Shown here: piece after piece, positions 10,982 to 22,782 of the stretch
Numbering within the stretch: the stretch's first letter is position 1
Layout: each line of letters opens with the position of its first letter
NCBI GenBank assembly: GCA_000827265.1
Contig: KN834769.1
Coordinates: 233,996 to 297,995, forward strand
DNA length: 64,000 nucleotides
Origin: Collybiopsis luxurians FD-317 M1
Taxonomy: Eukaryota; Basidiomycota; Agaricomycetes; Agaricales; Omphalotaceae
Direction: 5' to 3'
Position numbers and translations under genes: made by a program
Notes under the pieces: model-generated
Database searches by the model: none
Told to the model about the DNA's origin: nothing
The model's input: the letters and a program-made list of their open reading frames with translations, nothing else

Positions 10982-12782
10982 TTAGTGCCCAAAAGAGTGA
11001 GTATGGCGAGAGGAAGAATGTGTAGGAAGCGGCGCAGATTCGTGGGGTAGCTGTAGGTCTGGTAGAGAAGCATCATGCCCTCCTAGCTGGAGGGTCGCTA
11101 TATGTGAGGTATGTAGACCCGAGTCTGCAATCTTGTGAAGGTTAAAAATGAGCCGCGACATCATGGTAACGGAAATGCTGCCAGCAGGGTGGATGGTTCA
11201 GAACTTGATAACAAGCAAACGAAGATACTGCCTGCTGGCAAACGTAGTCAACGAGGCCCGTACGGATGGCTGGATTGTAAACAAAGCATTAGCTTTTGTG
11301 CATTTTGAGTGAGCTACGCTAAACATACCACAGGAGACTGAAGGAGAAGCGAATGAATGGACTTCCGATATTGAAAGACACAAATATGGATACTCACATA
11401 AAAAAGTGATATGTTAATCTGAAGAGTATATGAGAATTTTTTTAAAAGAGAAAGTGATTTGAGACCAGCACTAACCGCATTGGCAAAAGTCATTACGCTT
11501 CAAGTGGATAAGCACAGTTAATTCAACGGATTTAGCATATCTGCCCATCATAAACTCACCTAAAATATGCAGATCCTATAAGGAAGGTCATAGGTGTAAA
11601 ATGACGCCTGACAGAACAATCAAGATGGAGAGTATCTTTGCTTACCATCGGGAAGAATGATGATCATCAGAGGTATCTTGATACGCTAAAGTACGCGCAG
11701 TTCGTCGTGGGTTTTGTAGGCTCGATAGAGTGTCGTAACAAACAGTGTTGAATCGTACAGGAACAAAGCCTCCCAAGCTGCGGCAATTTCTATCGAGCAA
11801 GTTGGCATTTGATACTTTTGTGCTTGGCGGCGACGTACTAATGGATCTGTAGTATAATTAACCGTATGATGTAACGTGAGAGGTCACATTAGCTCAAGCA
11901 GACAACAAAGAGTGTACGTAGTAAATGAAAGCTGCGTATGACACCCAGTTGGGGTCTCTTCCAACTGAGTTGATTGGCCAAAGAATACCGAAAACTAAAG
12001 CAAGCTACAGAAAAAACAAGCTCAGAGAGATTGAAAAAAGCACTTACGAGTGACAATGCCATCAATATCCCCCCGATGGAGACTAGAACCGTAAGGACGC
12101 GCCTACTGCGATTATACACAGCATATATGCGCATGGAAAGGAGCACTGCATTCGGAGAAGTTATTATTCAAGACCCTGGAGCTACATAATCCAATGTATC
12201 CTACCGCTGATTATGATCTGAGTCACGACGAGCAGACCTTCGCGGAAGCTGGCGAACGGTCGACAGCTGACAAAACTGTTGGCTCCTAGTTGTCATAGTT
12301 TTAATGCAGAGTATCCCGCACCTCTTTCAATCGAAAAATCAGATAACGTATAGAACGAAAGGGAAGGAACCAACTGATTCAGGGAGGTGGGTGGAGAAGA
12401 GCGACACAGTCACAACAATGTTTCCCAGCGCCGCCAAGTAGCGACTGAGGAAAAAAAGGACTGTACTTGGGCGTACTGGGCGTTTCCACAGATACTGAAT
12501 TTCATCCCCTACAAATTTAATAAATGTAAATCCCGGTGTTGATATTGAACAAGTAGTGGATATACATACTAAGTGTCAACAGATGGTCCCAGTACATGAA
12601 GGCTGAAAGATGTTTCGAGATTAAGCTGGAACTTAGAGACATCGGAGGGACATACTTATCGAGAATAGATGACAGTAATTTTGTATCCTTCTGTATTAAA
12701 GGTCGTTTAGGCAGAACTTTTTTTATTGACTCTCAAGCACCTACTGCTGCTCGAATGCTTGTTTAACAACTGTTGAATTCAT
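10982..12782 (-). pseudogene. DUF6533-family membrane protein, copy 3 (subfamily A), probably broken
   Basis: Start ATG at 12782 (MNSTVVKQAF), DUF6533 core at about 12373-12510 (DEIQYLWKRPVRPSTVLFF then LSRYLAALGN), LLSMRIYAVYNRSRRVLTVL near 12060-12146, FLYDSTLFVTTLYRAYKT near 11710-11800, and a C-terminal exon with MMSRLIFNLHKIADSGLHTS ending at the stop at 10982. In the cytosolic-loop exon the frame meets TAG at 11696-11698, where copy 4 reads CGA. After the stop the same frame resumes with a sequence like the other copies (RIKIPLMIIILPDG). That stop would truncate the protein before its last helices, unless an unseen intron removes it. The tail differs from other copies (His/Ser-rich end). 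Confidence 0.6.
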
Positions 12783-13998
12783 AGCCTGCTAGAATCCTGG
12801 ATGTAAAGGTCAGTATGTTGAAGGTTCCACTCTAGGCCTTCTTCAAATTCTTATATCTCTTCATACGCCTAAGCATTGAATGGCTGTTACCAGTGGCAGT
12901 CCAGGTTGCAATCTACTTTTACAAGCTTCCTGCAGGAGCGAGCATTAGGTTGACGATCACTTCGGATCCCAGAACATTGGGATGGCGACGGTTTCAAATC
13001 AAGTACATGTTCATTTTGATTGGAAAAATTTCCCTTCCCATGTTTTCCAGCATCTCCGTCCTTTTTCCCTTATAAGTCCTCTCGAACTTTGCTTGTCTCC
13101 AAGATTTGCCTGCTTATCAAAAACGAAGAATTACGACACTGGTAACAGCACTGCAAGTGCCTGGTATTTCAAAGTGTCATGCCTCAGTGGGAGTTAGAAA
13201 AGCTGCTTATTTAAGGAACTAACGCCAGGGCAGTGATTGTCGACCGTTGAGCATGTAATCTTGCTTTCAAAATTATCCTCATTAAACTCTAACAGTAGTC
13301 AAGGTCAAAGTTAGTCAGGGAAGGTCCGAGTAGGTGACATGAAAAATTTGATAAATTGAGAAATAAGCGCTATTGAATCGGACTAATGAGTTGGTTACTC
13401 TAGAGCATGCCCGATATAAGCGCCATGAAAAACCTACCATAAGAATGAGTTACCACCTCCATTTCATTCCGGAGTTGCAACTCGAGACAGATCCTACAGA
13501 ATTGAAGATAATAATCATTCAAGCTGGCTTATTATCGGAGATGTGAGGCCATCCGGTAGCAATTGAAGAATCATGGATGGGTGGATTGACAGATCTACTA
13601 TTCAGGTTGTCTGAATATTTGTCGATATGTTAATTTATATCATCACGAAAAGTGACGATAATAGGTGGTAGAAGGTAGAGGAATGCCAGGCAGGTAAGCT
13701 CAGATATTGCCAGGTATTCCTAGGTATTCATCAATGTTCCTATATATGACAATATATTCCTTACCTTTAAATTCCTATTTTTGTCACTTTCTGTGATGAT
13801 TTTCATCTCTCTCATAGCCATTGCCAAACAAGCAAGTGCCAAGTATAAGTACTGAGATACCTGCAAAATATGAGCAAGTATGAGCAAGTATGGGCCAGTC
13901 CGAGTGTCCGGGCATACAAGCAATTTCGATGAGCGCCAGAACAACTTCAACAATATATTCAAAGGCAACAAAAGCCTATATTTAAGTGTGACCACCAT
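12783..13998. other. intergenic
   Basis: AT-rich, no supported gene. Promoter of copy 3 lies at its left end (GATATAAG on the minus strand near 12850). Short open frames at 12893-13200 and 13720-14000 lack any recognisable family. Confidence 0.5.
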
Positions 13999-15746
13999 TC
14001 ATTCCATTGCTCTGTCCGGAGGAGCCGCTATGAAAGTCTCATGGGTTCCTAGCTGGACAGTCATTATATGTGAAGTATACAGTCCTGACTCTGCAATCTG
14101 ATGAAGGTTGAAAAAGAGGCGCGACATCATGGTGATGGAGATGCTACATAAGATAGAAATTTCAGGACTTGACAACCAAGCAATGAATTATACCTACCCG
14201 CTGGCAAATGTGGATAATGAGGCTCGTACGTATGGCTAGATTGTAGACAAAGCTTAGTGTAAGAGGATTTCTCGAAGGTTACGCCAGGTATACCAAAGGA
14301 TACTGAAAAAATTCATTTTCAGTTTTAGCTTTGATTGAGCGACAATAGTCAGCTTGATACTCACGTAGAATGTTGATATGTTGAGCTGTGAGAGGATATT
14401 TGGTTGGATCAGTTTTCTGAGAGAAAAAATGATGATCTGACACCAACTGCATTCGCCAAAGCCATTATGCTTTGAATGTGAATATGATAAACATGGCCAT
14501 TTAAATGCGTCTGCCCACGAAGGGACTCACCCAAAATACAAAGATCCTACAACCGGGCCCTGGCTTAGGCCAACAAGATAGTCAAGATAGGGAGTATCAT
14601 TACTTACCATCGCGAACAACAATAACAAATAAGGATACCCTAAGTTGTCGGAGTATCCGCAGTTCGTGACGGGTTCTGTAGGCTCTATAGAGCATCATAC
14701 CGAACAGTATCGAGTCGTACAGGAACAAGGCCTCCCAGGCAGCTGCGATTTCTATCAGGCAAATTGAGATGATATAATAATTATAGGTTTATTAGTAACG
14801 TACGAACGGATCTGTAATGCAAAGTGAGAAATCAAGCCTATCAGTGGACAATAGTGTGCGCACGAAATGAATGACAATTCTGCACGGCACCCGGTGCCAG
14901 AGGTCTCTCCCGAATGATTTGAGTGGCCAAAGAACGTCGCAAACTACAACTCGCGAGATCCGGCGAAAGCAGGCTTAAAGAGATTGAATAGAGCACTTAC
15001 AATCGATAGGCCCACCAAGATACAAGCAATGGTAAGTAGAACAGTAAGGACGCGCTTACTGCAGTGGTACAACACGTATATGCGAATGGTAAGGAGTACT
15101 GAAGTTGAAACGATGAAATCACTAGTCTTGAAACTCATTGAATGAAAACATACGGCCCACTATAATTTGCAGTACAACGAGCAGGAACTGGTGGAAGCTA
15201 TGGAGAGGCTGACAGCTGACAAATTTGCTGATTTTCAGTCGAGGCAATCTGAACACGGAGTACCCCGCACCTCTGTCACTCAAAGAATCAGAGAGCAACA
15301 TCTGTCGGAGTGAAAGGGGAGGAACTAACTGATTCAGAAAGACTGGTGGAGAAGAGTGATACAGTCACAACAATATTTCCCAGCACGGCCAAGTAACGAC
15401 TGAGAAAGAAGAGCACCGTACTCGGGCGTACTGGGAGTTTCCACAAAAACTGTAGTTCATCCGCTGGAGGAACCGTCAAATCGAGTATTACCGTGCTGAG
15501 TGAACTAAGTAGCATGAACATGCTTACGAAAAGTCAGTAGGTGGTCCCAGAACATGAACGCTGAGCATGAGTTTTGAGATAGAGCTTCTATTGAAGAAAG
15601 AGGAACGCACTCACTCATCGAGAACAAATAAGTATAACTTTGTATCTGTCTGTGTTTTACACTTATCCAGAGTTTAAATTTGATTGACATTGAAGGACGC
15701 ACACTTGCTCTGCTATTGAGACTTGTTCAGCAACTGTCGATTTCAT
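13999..15746 (-). CDS. DUF6533-family multi-pass membrane protein, copy 4 (subfamily A)
   Basis: Start ATG at 15746 (MKSTVAEQVSIAEQ), followed by a GTGCGT donor as in copies 1 and 2. The AFMFWDHLLTF exon lies at about 15525-15560, the DUF6533 core at about 15330-15465 (ADELQFLWKLPVRPSTVLFF), VLLTIRIYVLYHCSKRVLTV near 15000-15100, and a FLYDSILFGMMLYRAYRT exon near 14640-14760 with an intact cytosolic loop (ELRILRQLRV). The C-terminal exon carries MMSRLFFNLHQIAESGLYTS and ends at TGA 13999-14001. Best-preserved minus-strand member of subfamily A; function unknown. Confidence 0.7.
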
Positions 15747-16658
15747 GCTTATAGAAGTTGGTGCACCAAAAGGTCCCACCTTGGGTCTTCTTATACTTCT
15801 AGATACAGTTAGAGGGGACCGCAGTTCGCTGATACCCAGGCTGATGGGCTTTCAGGGCATACAAACTTTGGAACAATCGTAGCGTGATGGCTATTGCAGT
15901 ATAACTTCGGGCCATCATTACCTGAATGTGTTCAATTGGCCTACCGTACTAGTAGGTGTTCTCGACGAATGTGTCACATGGAGAGGGGAAGGAAGATGTA
16001 GGGGAAAATCGGTGGTATAATTCGATCCCATCAAGTGCCGACAGAAGCCGAATTACCCGTATTAAGTATTCGGTTCCTTTCTATACCCCTTCCGTTGCAA
16101 CGCACGAGGTACTTAGCTACAGGGAATTCAGTCCAAACTTTAGCAATACTTGCAGTACCTTAAGTGTGGAACTTTCCATGCCTGACAGACCAGGATTATT
16201 CTGCGTTCTTGTGCCCAAGCCAGAGTAACCTTATCTAACCTCACCTCGCAGGCATAGGCTATCCAAGATTGCCGGAATCACTTCATATCAACCACATCAC
16301 CATCTGATTGACTGATCATGACGGTGATTGTTGAAGAGTGATGATGATCAGCTTGAAGATGTCTTGGGGTTGGATGTTGGCTGAACCGTGTCAAATGTTC
16401 CAGAAGCACCGCGATCCTTTGAGACAAACGTAGCTATAGTGTGAGAATATGAAATTACAAATGCCATAGAACACAATTGAGCTGCAAGACAGCAGTCCAG
16501 AATGAAATGGCACTCTAGCTGCCAGCATTTAAATCCTGGGAGGCCTGATCAAACACAACCATGCAAAATTTTCAAGTTGTTATTTTCCATGAAGCACGGT
16601 AAAGCGACGAAGTAATTTGATTTTGTTAGTCAATCCTTTGGGTTTAGATTTTTTCTGT
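15747..16658. other. intergenic
   Basis: Contains the copy 4 promoter (a TATAAG-like element near 15790-15800 on the minus strand). The ORF at 15956-16228 has no recognised domain and no splice context. Nothing else supported. Confidence 0.45.
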
Positions 16659-16659
16659 C

Positions 16660-17150
16660 TATCTATATCCTTGTGCAATACCAGGTTGGCACTGATGGTG
16701 GTGGAGGTCTAGCGTAAAGTCAATCATGGAGAGCTTTACAAAGAAAATATTCAATACTATAGACTCGGCCCATCCAATTGCATCTTCAATGGTTTGTCTA
16801 GACTTTTTCTGCTGCTCCTGCCACCTAGACTTTTCCTGCAGCTCTTGCAACCGCTTGGATTGCTAGGGGAAAAATCAATCATAGAGAATTTCACAAAGAA
16901 AATCATTCAAAGCCTCAGACTTAGCCCATTTAATAATTGCAGATTTTTCCTTTAGTTCCAGCAACACAGATATTTCTTGCAGCTCTTGCAGCCACTCATG
17001 AAGAGGTTTGTTCTGACCAGCATACCCGGATTCCTAGGAAAAAATTAATCATGAAGAATTTCATGAAGAATTGCTCAAATCCTCATACCTTTGCCCATGC
17101 AAGTACTTTGCTCGCATCCTCACTGGTTTGTATAGCAGACAAATTCTGCA
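16660..17150 (-). repeat. reiterated exon-intron unit at the 3' end of the NLR gene
   Basis: Three successive units of roughly 165-185 bases, each with an exon ending in a Trp-Ala segment (LAWAK, IKWAK, IGWAE) and an intron of similar sequence (GT..TGAGG..TTTGA..GATTGATTTTT...CTAG). Two exons begin with RLQELQEKS or WLQELQEIS. This looks like tandem duplication of a small exon plus its intron, giving variable length to a C-terminal Lys/Glu/Gln-rich coiled segment. Confidence 0.55.
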
Positions 17151-17711
17151 TCAAAGCTTGTAAAATTTCATCTTGCCCAGATGATGAATGTGGGTATTTC
17201 ACCAGGTGGCTGATCCAACAAAACTTGGCATAGGCTACCACGTCATCCACATCCTGCGGCGGTTCTTGAAGGATTTGAAGGCATTTCAACCCAATGTGTC
17301 TGTTACATTCTGCAAATTTGATAGTGACAGTATCGGAATGAAGCTTTGGCCTGAACTCATCAAGGTCAGAATTAATCTGATCCAAAGGCAGGATTGGTGT
17401 ACAGCGGCATGGAGAATGTAAAATGTTTTTAACTTGAGCTGGGCTTAATTCATTGTCCAGGAGGACAGATATTAACCACGCTTTTGGTTGGGATAGACAA
17501 ACACCATATCTGAGGATTGAGATAGCCATTGTGATACTGTTTGTATCACTAGCAGGTAGCTCCAACCGGAATCCTTGGTCAAACTGGGAATAGTGTTGAG
17601 CCAATGCATTGAGTACCGACGACTGCTTCGGCTCTTGAGATAGAGATAATCCATGGGTCTATGAGTAAGTACAGTTGCATCAGAATTCAGGACCAGGACA
17701 AATGATGAAAA

Positions 17712-17732
17712 AGAGAGAGAGAGAGAGAGAGG
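17712..17732. repeat. (GA)n microsatellite
   Basis: About ten GA units inside an intron of the NLR gene; on the sense strand it forms a CT tract in front of the splice acceptor region. Confidence 0.95.
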
Positions 17733-19839
17733 AACTGACATATTCTGCCCACTTGGCAATACTTCTGAGAACATGAAGGTATTTTCTCAGAAAAAAAATG
17801 TACACTTTCAAACTAGTATCAGTGTGGCGCCTTACTGCAGCATTCAGGAAGTCAACAATGTCAAGGTGTTCCAATGCACTGAGAAGTCTGTGGCTAACTG
17901 AATGATGAACCTCCAGGCAATGAGAATGCCAGTGATCCCATGCATAGAGATCAAATCTTGAGTCCATGCTGGCACAAATAATATTAGTTCAATCAAATTC
18001 AGAAAGTACAGGAGTTGCACTCACAGTTCCAAATGTTGAACATGCTCCATTAAAAATGAGATTCGCTTCAGCAGATAGAAAGCAATTCGCTCATATTGTG
18101 CCTCCTCCAGTGTGTTCACATAATAGCTTCCAGAGCGCTTCTTGTCAGACAGAAAGTCAATAAAAGATGCATGGTGGACTGTGATATTGGAATGATCATT
18201 TGGGGGAATGATCAAGACTGAGTGCATTCCAAAAAACAGTGTCCAAACTTTTCCCTTTGTGAGAAAAAAGAGACCCTCAAGACAATATGAACTGGTAGAT
18301 CTATACCCAGGTTCCCGAAATATGTATGACTTTGAATCAGGTCTGATAAGATGGGCCAGCACATCAAGGAGAAGTCCTTTCTGCTTGCATGTAGACAGAA
18401 TCTGCATGTATAAAAGATCCAGGTCAGGATAAGGTGAATCAAAATCTTCAGGAACAGTGATGTTGAGAATTATCTCTAGCTGTTCAGTGGGCAGACCATG
18501 ATAGTCTCCAACATACTTTAGGACAGTAGCTGCATAAATAAACTGGCCGCATGCCCTCTGTACAAGTAGTTGTACAATTCCTTTGCCAGGCCAATCTTCA
18601 GGTACATGCACCATATTATGGCCATGCTCTTGTCGAATTCTATTGAATTCCTCGCGGAGGTACCTGGCAATGTCATTCCCAGATTCAAATGCTTCGCCCA
18701 AGTCACTGCAAGCCACCATGGTACGAAAACCTGATGATTGAATGCATTGCGAATGCGCGGCTCAGGCCTGCTGCAAATAAGGAACTTGAACGGCACCATT
18801 GAGCCTGATTTAGCCTCGCGAATGATAGATAGAAGACGCTCTTGCGATGCAATGTCAATACATTCATCCAGGCCATCAATTACGATCAACTGAGGGAGGT
18901 TGTTCCATTGTTCTGCGGTTAGTCGATGGCAAGGCTTGGCCACAAGTTCCTGAAACTGTCGCTCGAGTTTAGCATGGACGATATTGCGTTCGCGGCGGAC
19001 AGTGAGATCAACGTATTCTGAGAGAATGGGTCCAAGAACGTGAGACGTCGCCATTTGAAGAGAAACTGTAGTGAAGAAATGTTGCAAATTGTTTCGTGTA
19101 GGGTCTGCCCGTGAAAAGAAGAAACTGGCGGCGAGATGACTATTGGCGAATTCTTCCGAGACGGTCTGAGCTATGGCGGATTTTCCAACACCTGCGGCAC
19201 CATAGAGCCAGTAGATGGAAGCTGTTTTTGTACTGTCGTTGACCCAATTCCGCAGAATCTCGAGGGTTTCGGTACGTGTGCCAGGATAACAATTTGGAGG
19301 GGGGAAACGCTGCTCGGCGTCATGAGCAGCGCCGACCACAGAATTTTGATAAAGTATTTCAAGGCCTTTTCCAGCTATGTAGAATAGCATTCAGTTCAGA
19401 TAATTGGCAAGGTACAGAACAGGATACGCACGAAAATCCTGATTTAGATGCACGTTATATTGGTCACCGGCAACACTGTTGAATGATCCGCCGTTAATAA
19501 CGCCTTGCGCGTTCGATAACAGGGAGGACATGTATCAGGGAAGGAAGGAAAGTCGACGAAAAAAAAGAAATGCCAGAACAATAAACGTCTAAATTGTGAA
19601 CACCTTCATCATGTCATTCTGAGGCGCTGAGCACAGCAACTTGAATACATAGATAGTTGACTGGGTTGGCCCATGCACTGCATGCATAAGACATATATGT
19701 GCTCAAGTAGTACTCTATAGGTGGGAAACTTGTCCAGCCCGACGTCCGTCCTTTTCCCGTACCGAACCTGATCGCAAATGCTCTAGATATTCGTCAGGAC
19801 TGATACATCCTTTACAGACCAAGAGGACGGCCGCGCAAT

Positions 19840-21260
19840 TCCTTGTGCTCCGGCGGCTCATACAGCAAAGGCTTTTACGCCTTGCTCTTTTTCATTAGTG
19901 CAATCGTAGTGTTCAATGGTTTGGCTCTGGTGTGGAGAATGTGTTATTTCAGTAGCAATTCGACGTGAGTTGTACAAACAGTTTCCTCCATTGACCGTAC
20001 TGACTGTCATCCTAGCGACTGGTGGGTCAGTAACCGACAGCCAAGTCATCCTCAAGAGTTGCCCAGAACGTCCAAACTCAGTCTTCTTGTTATCTCGACG
20101 AACCTCCGAGTGTCGCCGTCTACACCCTTCTGAGTCGAATGGTAATACATCCAGTCTGGATTTCCCTATCCGCTAATGTCTTTACGGGACAAATTATCAC
20201 TGCCATCATTGTCATTACTTTCATGGCAATATTTCCTCTTCGCGAATGGATTACCCAAAACGCTAGACCTGGATTGAACGCTGCCTTTTTCTCGCGCCGA
20301 CTTTTCAGTAGCTAGCACCTCAAGCTCGCGGTGCCTGTTGGTGTACGGATGTCAATGCTCGTTTTGCTTTGGCTCGTCATCAGAACGAATATGTCCGATC
20401 CTTTGATGCTCTCACAGCTATCGATAGACAGTAGAGTGAGGAAAAAGGAAGGGCTCCAACACTCGGGCAGTCAGCAAATGAGTTCACTCGTCTTCTCGTA
20501 CACCACCGCGTCCTCCCTGTCTTTTTCCCTTGAGCACCAGAGCGGCAACACAACGTTTTCATTTTGATTCCCTCCTCAAAAGACGAAAGCAGAATCAGCA
20601 TCTATTAACTCTTATTCCGCGGCATTCAAACCATGAGTTTCGGGAGTCAGATCTCGACCTCCTCTTTCAGATGTCAACTTCCCCACCCATCCCATTTTGC
20701 TTTGGACAGTGATTCAGCGACTAACTCTTCCTTTCATGCTAGCATAATCAGAACTGGCCCACCTCTGCCGCCGCTCCTCCCATTTACTTTACCCAATACT
20801 TCTAGAAGCTCAACCTCGGTGTTTGGTTCCCCGATGTCTGGGTCCTCATCCAAGATCAACACTCCACTTGTGGCATTGAGCCTCGCTATTCCCCAGTGCC
20901 AGAAGAATTGAATAGTTTGGAAACTTGTTACCAGGACTGCCTTTCTGCGCTACCAATTGCATGAAGGAGAGGAAAGTGATAACAATACCGAGACATTGGA
21001 TAGACATGAGGCTGATGAAGATCCTATTAATCTGCTCTATGAGGAGGGACAGGAGGAGGAGTGGGAGGAAGATAACAAGCACAAAGATATAAGGATTTTA
21101 TTTGTGATAGTACAGCTGAAGTAGAAGTAGACAACAAGGAAGGTGATAATGGGTATAGCGATGCTGGCATTGATGAGCTTCCAGTGCATCCACTTCAGTT
21201 TGAACCTCAGTCTGTTCCCCCTGCCATTGTGGTGGTCAAGGAAGAAGTTGGAGAAGAAAT
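19840..21260 (+). pseudogene. decayed Doa10/MARCH6 (SSM4)-type ER ubiquitin-ligase fragment
   Basis: No long ORF exists, but successive frames read like one protein: LIQQRLLRLALF, then ISAIVVFNGLALVWRMCYF (about 19885-19965), later WISLSANVFTGQIITAIIVI and PLREWITQNARPG (about 20150-20275), a Ser/Thr-rich stretch (20633-20910) and a Glu/Asp-rich stretch (20960-21100). Hydrophobic LxxW-RMxF and LREWI-QNARPG segments are typical of fungal Doa10, a RING-CH ubiquitin ligase of ER-associated degradation. The RING-CH domain is missing and several frameshifts and stops interrupt the frame. It is a relic of a duplicated copy. Confidence 0.55.
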
Positions 21261-22782
21261 TGTTGATGGATTACCAGGGAATGATGTCGTGACCTGCAAC
21301 TGGCATGCAGAATAGTAGTGTTCGAGGGAGACCCTGGTGGTAGGAGTCATTGAGATTGGTGATAATATGGTCCCGGTGCCAGTGTAAGCTCAGCAGCCAC
21401 TTCAGTAAAGTCAAACAAGGTATCCCACTGCCGGTGAGGCTGTGGCGCCGATGGAGGATTTGGAGCCAGGGGTTGAGAACGACATGGTGCAACAGAAGGT
21501 AAATGCTATTCAGAAATCTCTGTCTTTTAGCTGTCTCTAATATCTTGTTAACCCCTTAGCAATTGGTTTGAGAGGCCATGTATACAGGCTGATACAAACG
21601 TTGTGTTGATACTTTCATGATGGATTCCATCATCGGAATGGGAACTACACTGGAAAATCAGTTTTACTGATGGTGAGTCTGTGTGATAATACATTCCGGA
21701 GCGATATGATTCATTAAGGACCTGCAGGATTGCAATCCCCACTGTATTTGCAATATACTTTGGTGCACCTCTGCAATATATGTATTGGTGGAGTCAGGTA
21801 TAGCTATTGCCTGTACTGTTGCCACTGCAGTAGCCCTTCTTTTCCTTACACAGCAGGTTGTGCTTCCCTCCCAGTAGCACACTAGGTACATCCTCTTTCC
21901 TGATTATGAGTGCATGGAATGAAATGGAATGCCGAGTTTTTGAGGTGGTGAATTCCATGCCTGATCCTAGACAGGCAATTTTGTATTAGTCTCATAATAT
22001 TGATTACTCAAACTAAATGGTGGATACAGTATAACTATCATGGGATTATATTGCAATTGAAATTCCAAAGCTTTGATGGCATATGAGAAGATCCAGTCCA
22101 ATGGAACTAAGCTATATTAAGGTGGGATTGCATTTTGTGATGTCATATAACCTGTGCTCATCATTGCAATTAAAATTCCACAGCTTTGACTGCATATGAA
22201 AAGATGCATGCTGGGCATGAGTCCCTGCCATGTGGCAGCATTGGCCCATTACCAAACAGCAGGGCATCAAGTATATACTTGGATCAAAAATTGCAGAGAA
22301 CACTTGTCCAGTGCTCCAATTGATTTTTGTTCTTCAATCTGACTGTACTGTACACCATGACCTATTGTTAATAATGGGTTATAGGAATGATAATGAACTT
22401 GTTAGCGTTGGCTCTTCTCGGAGCCTTATATACCTAAGTACATAGTATCTAGAATGTTCTAGTAAGTACTGTAAGTATCTACTGTAAGTATCTGACCAAT
22501 GTCTTTGGATGAGTAAGAAAGAGTATAGAATAATATGGAAATTCAGAGAATATTCTATAAGGTTCTATAAGTTTCTACAAGCTTCATAGCTTGCACTTGC
22601 ACTCAACATGAAATCCACAACATGACCTACTTTGGCTCTCATTCAGCTCTGGGGAGACTTACAATATACCATTTACTCAAATTTACTACTGTGGAGCATT
22701 AAAACAAATAAAAATCATTGGGGAAAATTGGGTAGAAAGTACTTGGGTAGGCAATGGGAAGCACTTGAAGTGCGATAGCGGT
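21261..22782. other. intergenic, CpG-poor repeat debris
   Basis: No gene supported. Holds the second copy of the dispersed repeat (21890-21995) and an imperfect direct repeat (about 22060-22105 and 22163-22210, both with TGCAATT-AAATTCCA-AGCTTTGA). The AT-rich 22395-22660 part has short reiterated GTAAGTA and TTCTA motifs. Confidence 0.5.
21890..21995. repeat. dispersed repeat, copy 2
   Basis: Matches 4490-4595 in sequence and order (GAGTGCATGGAATG, AATGCCGAGTTTTT, CCTGATCCTAGACAGGCAAT). Confidence 0.6.

Larger units (their letters stand above)
16659..19531 (-). pseudogene. NACHT NLR-like protein gene, with apparent frameshift
   Basis: Exon 1 (19432-19531, ATG at 19531) encodes MSSLLSNAQGVINGGSFNSV followed by AGDQYNVHLNQDF, an N-terminal motif common in basidiomycete NLRs. 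Exon 2 from 19374 continues in frame with the NACHT module: Walker A GAAGVGKSAIAQ, Walker B LIVIDGLDEC, and ICSRPEPRIRNAF (sensor). After RNAF, near 18733-18747, the frame must shift by one base to continue as SDLGEAFESGNDIARYLREE and GQFIYAATVLKYVGDY (18021-18719). Later exons lie at about 17750-17967 and 17083-17650, then repeated small exons to 16659. NACHT proteins are STAND ATPases of fungal recognition and regulated cell death; the effector domain here is not a known one. The frameshift may be a real lesion or a sequencing error, and the 3' end is uncertain. Confidence 0.72.

Noticed and set aside
22398..22660. Possible solo LTR beginning TGTTAGCG
   Set aside because: No matching terminal CA border, no target duplication visible and no second copy in the window.
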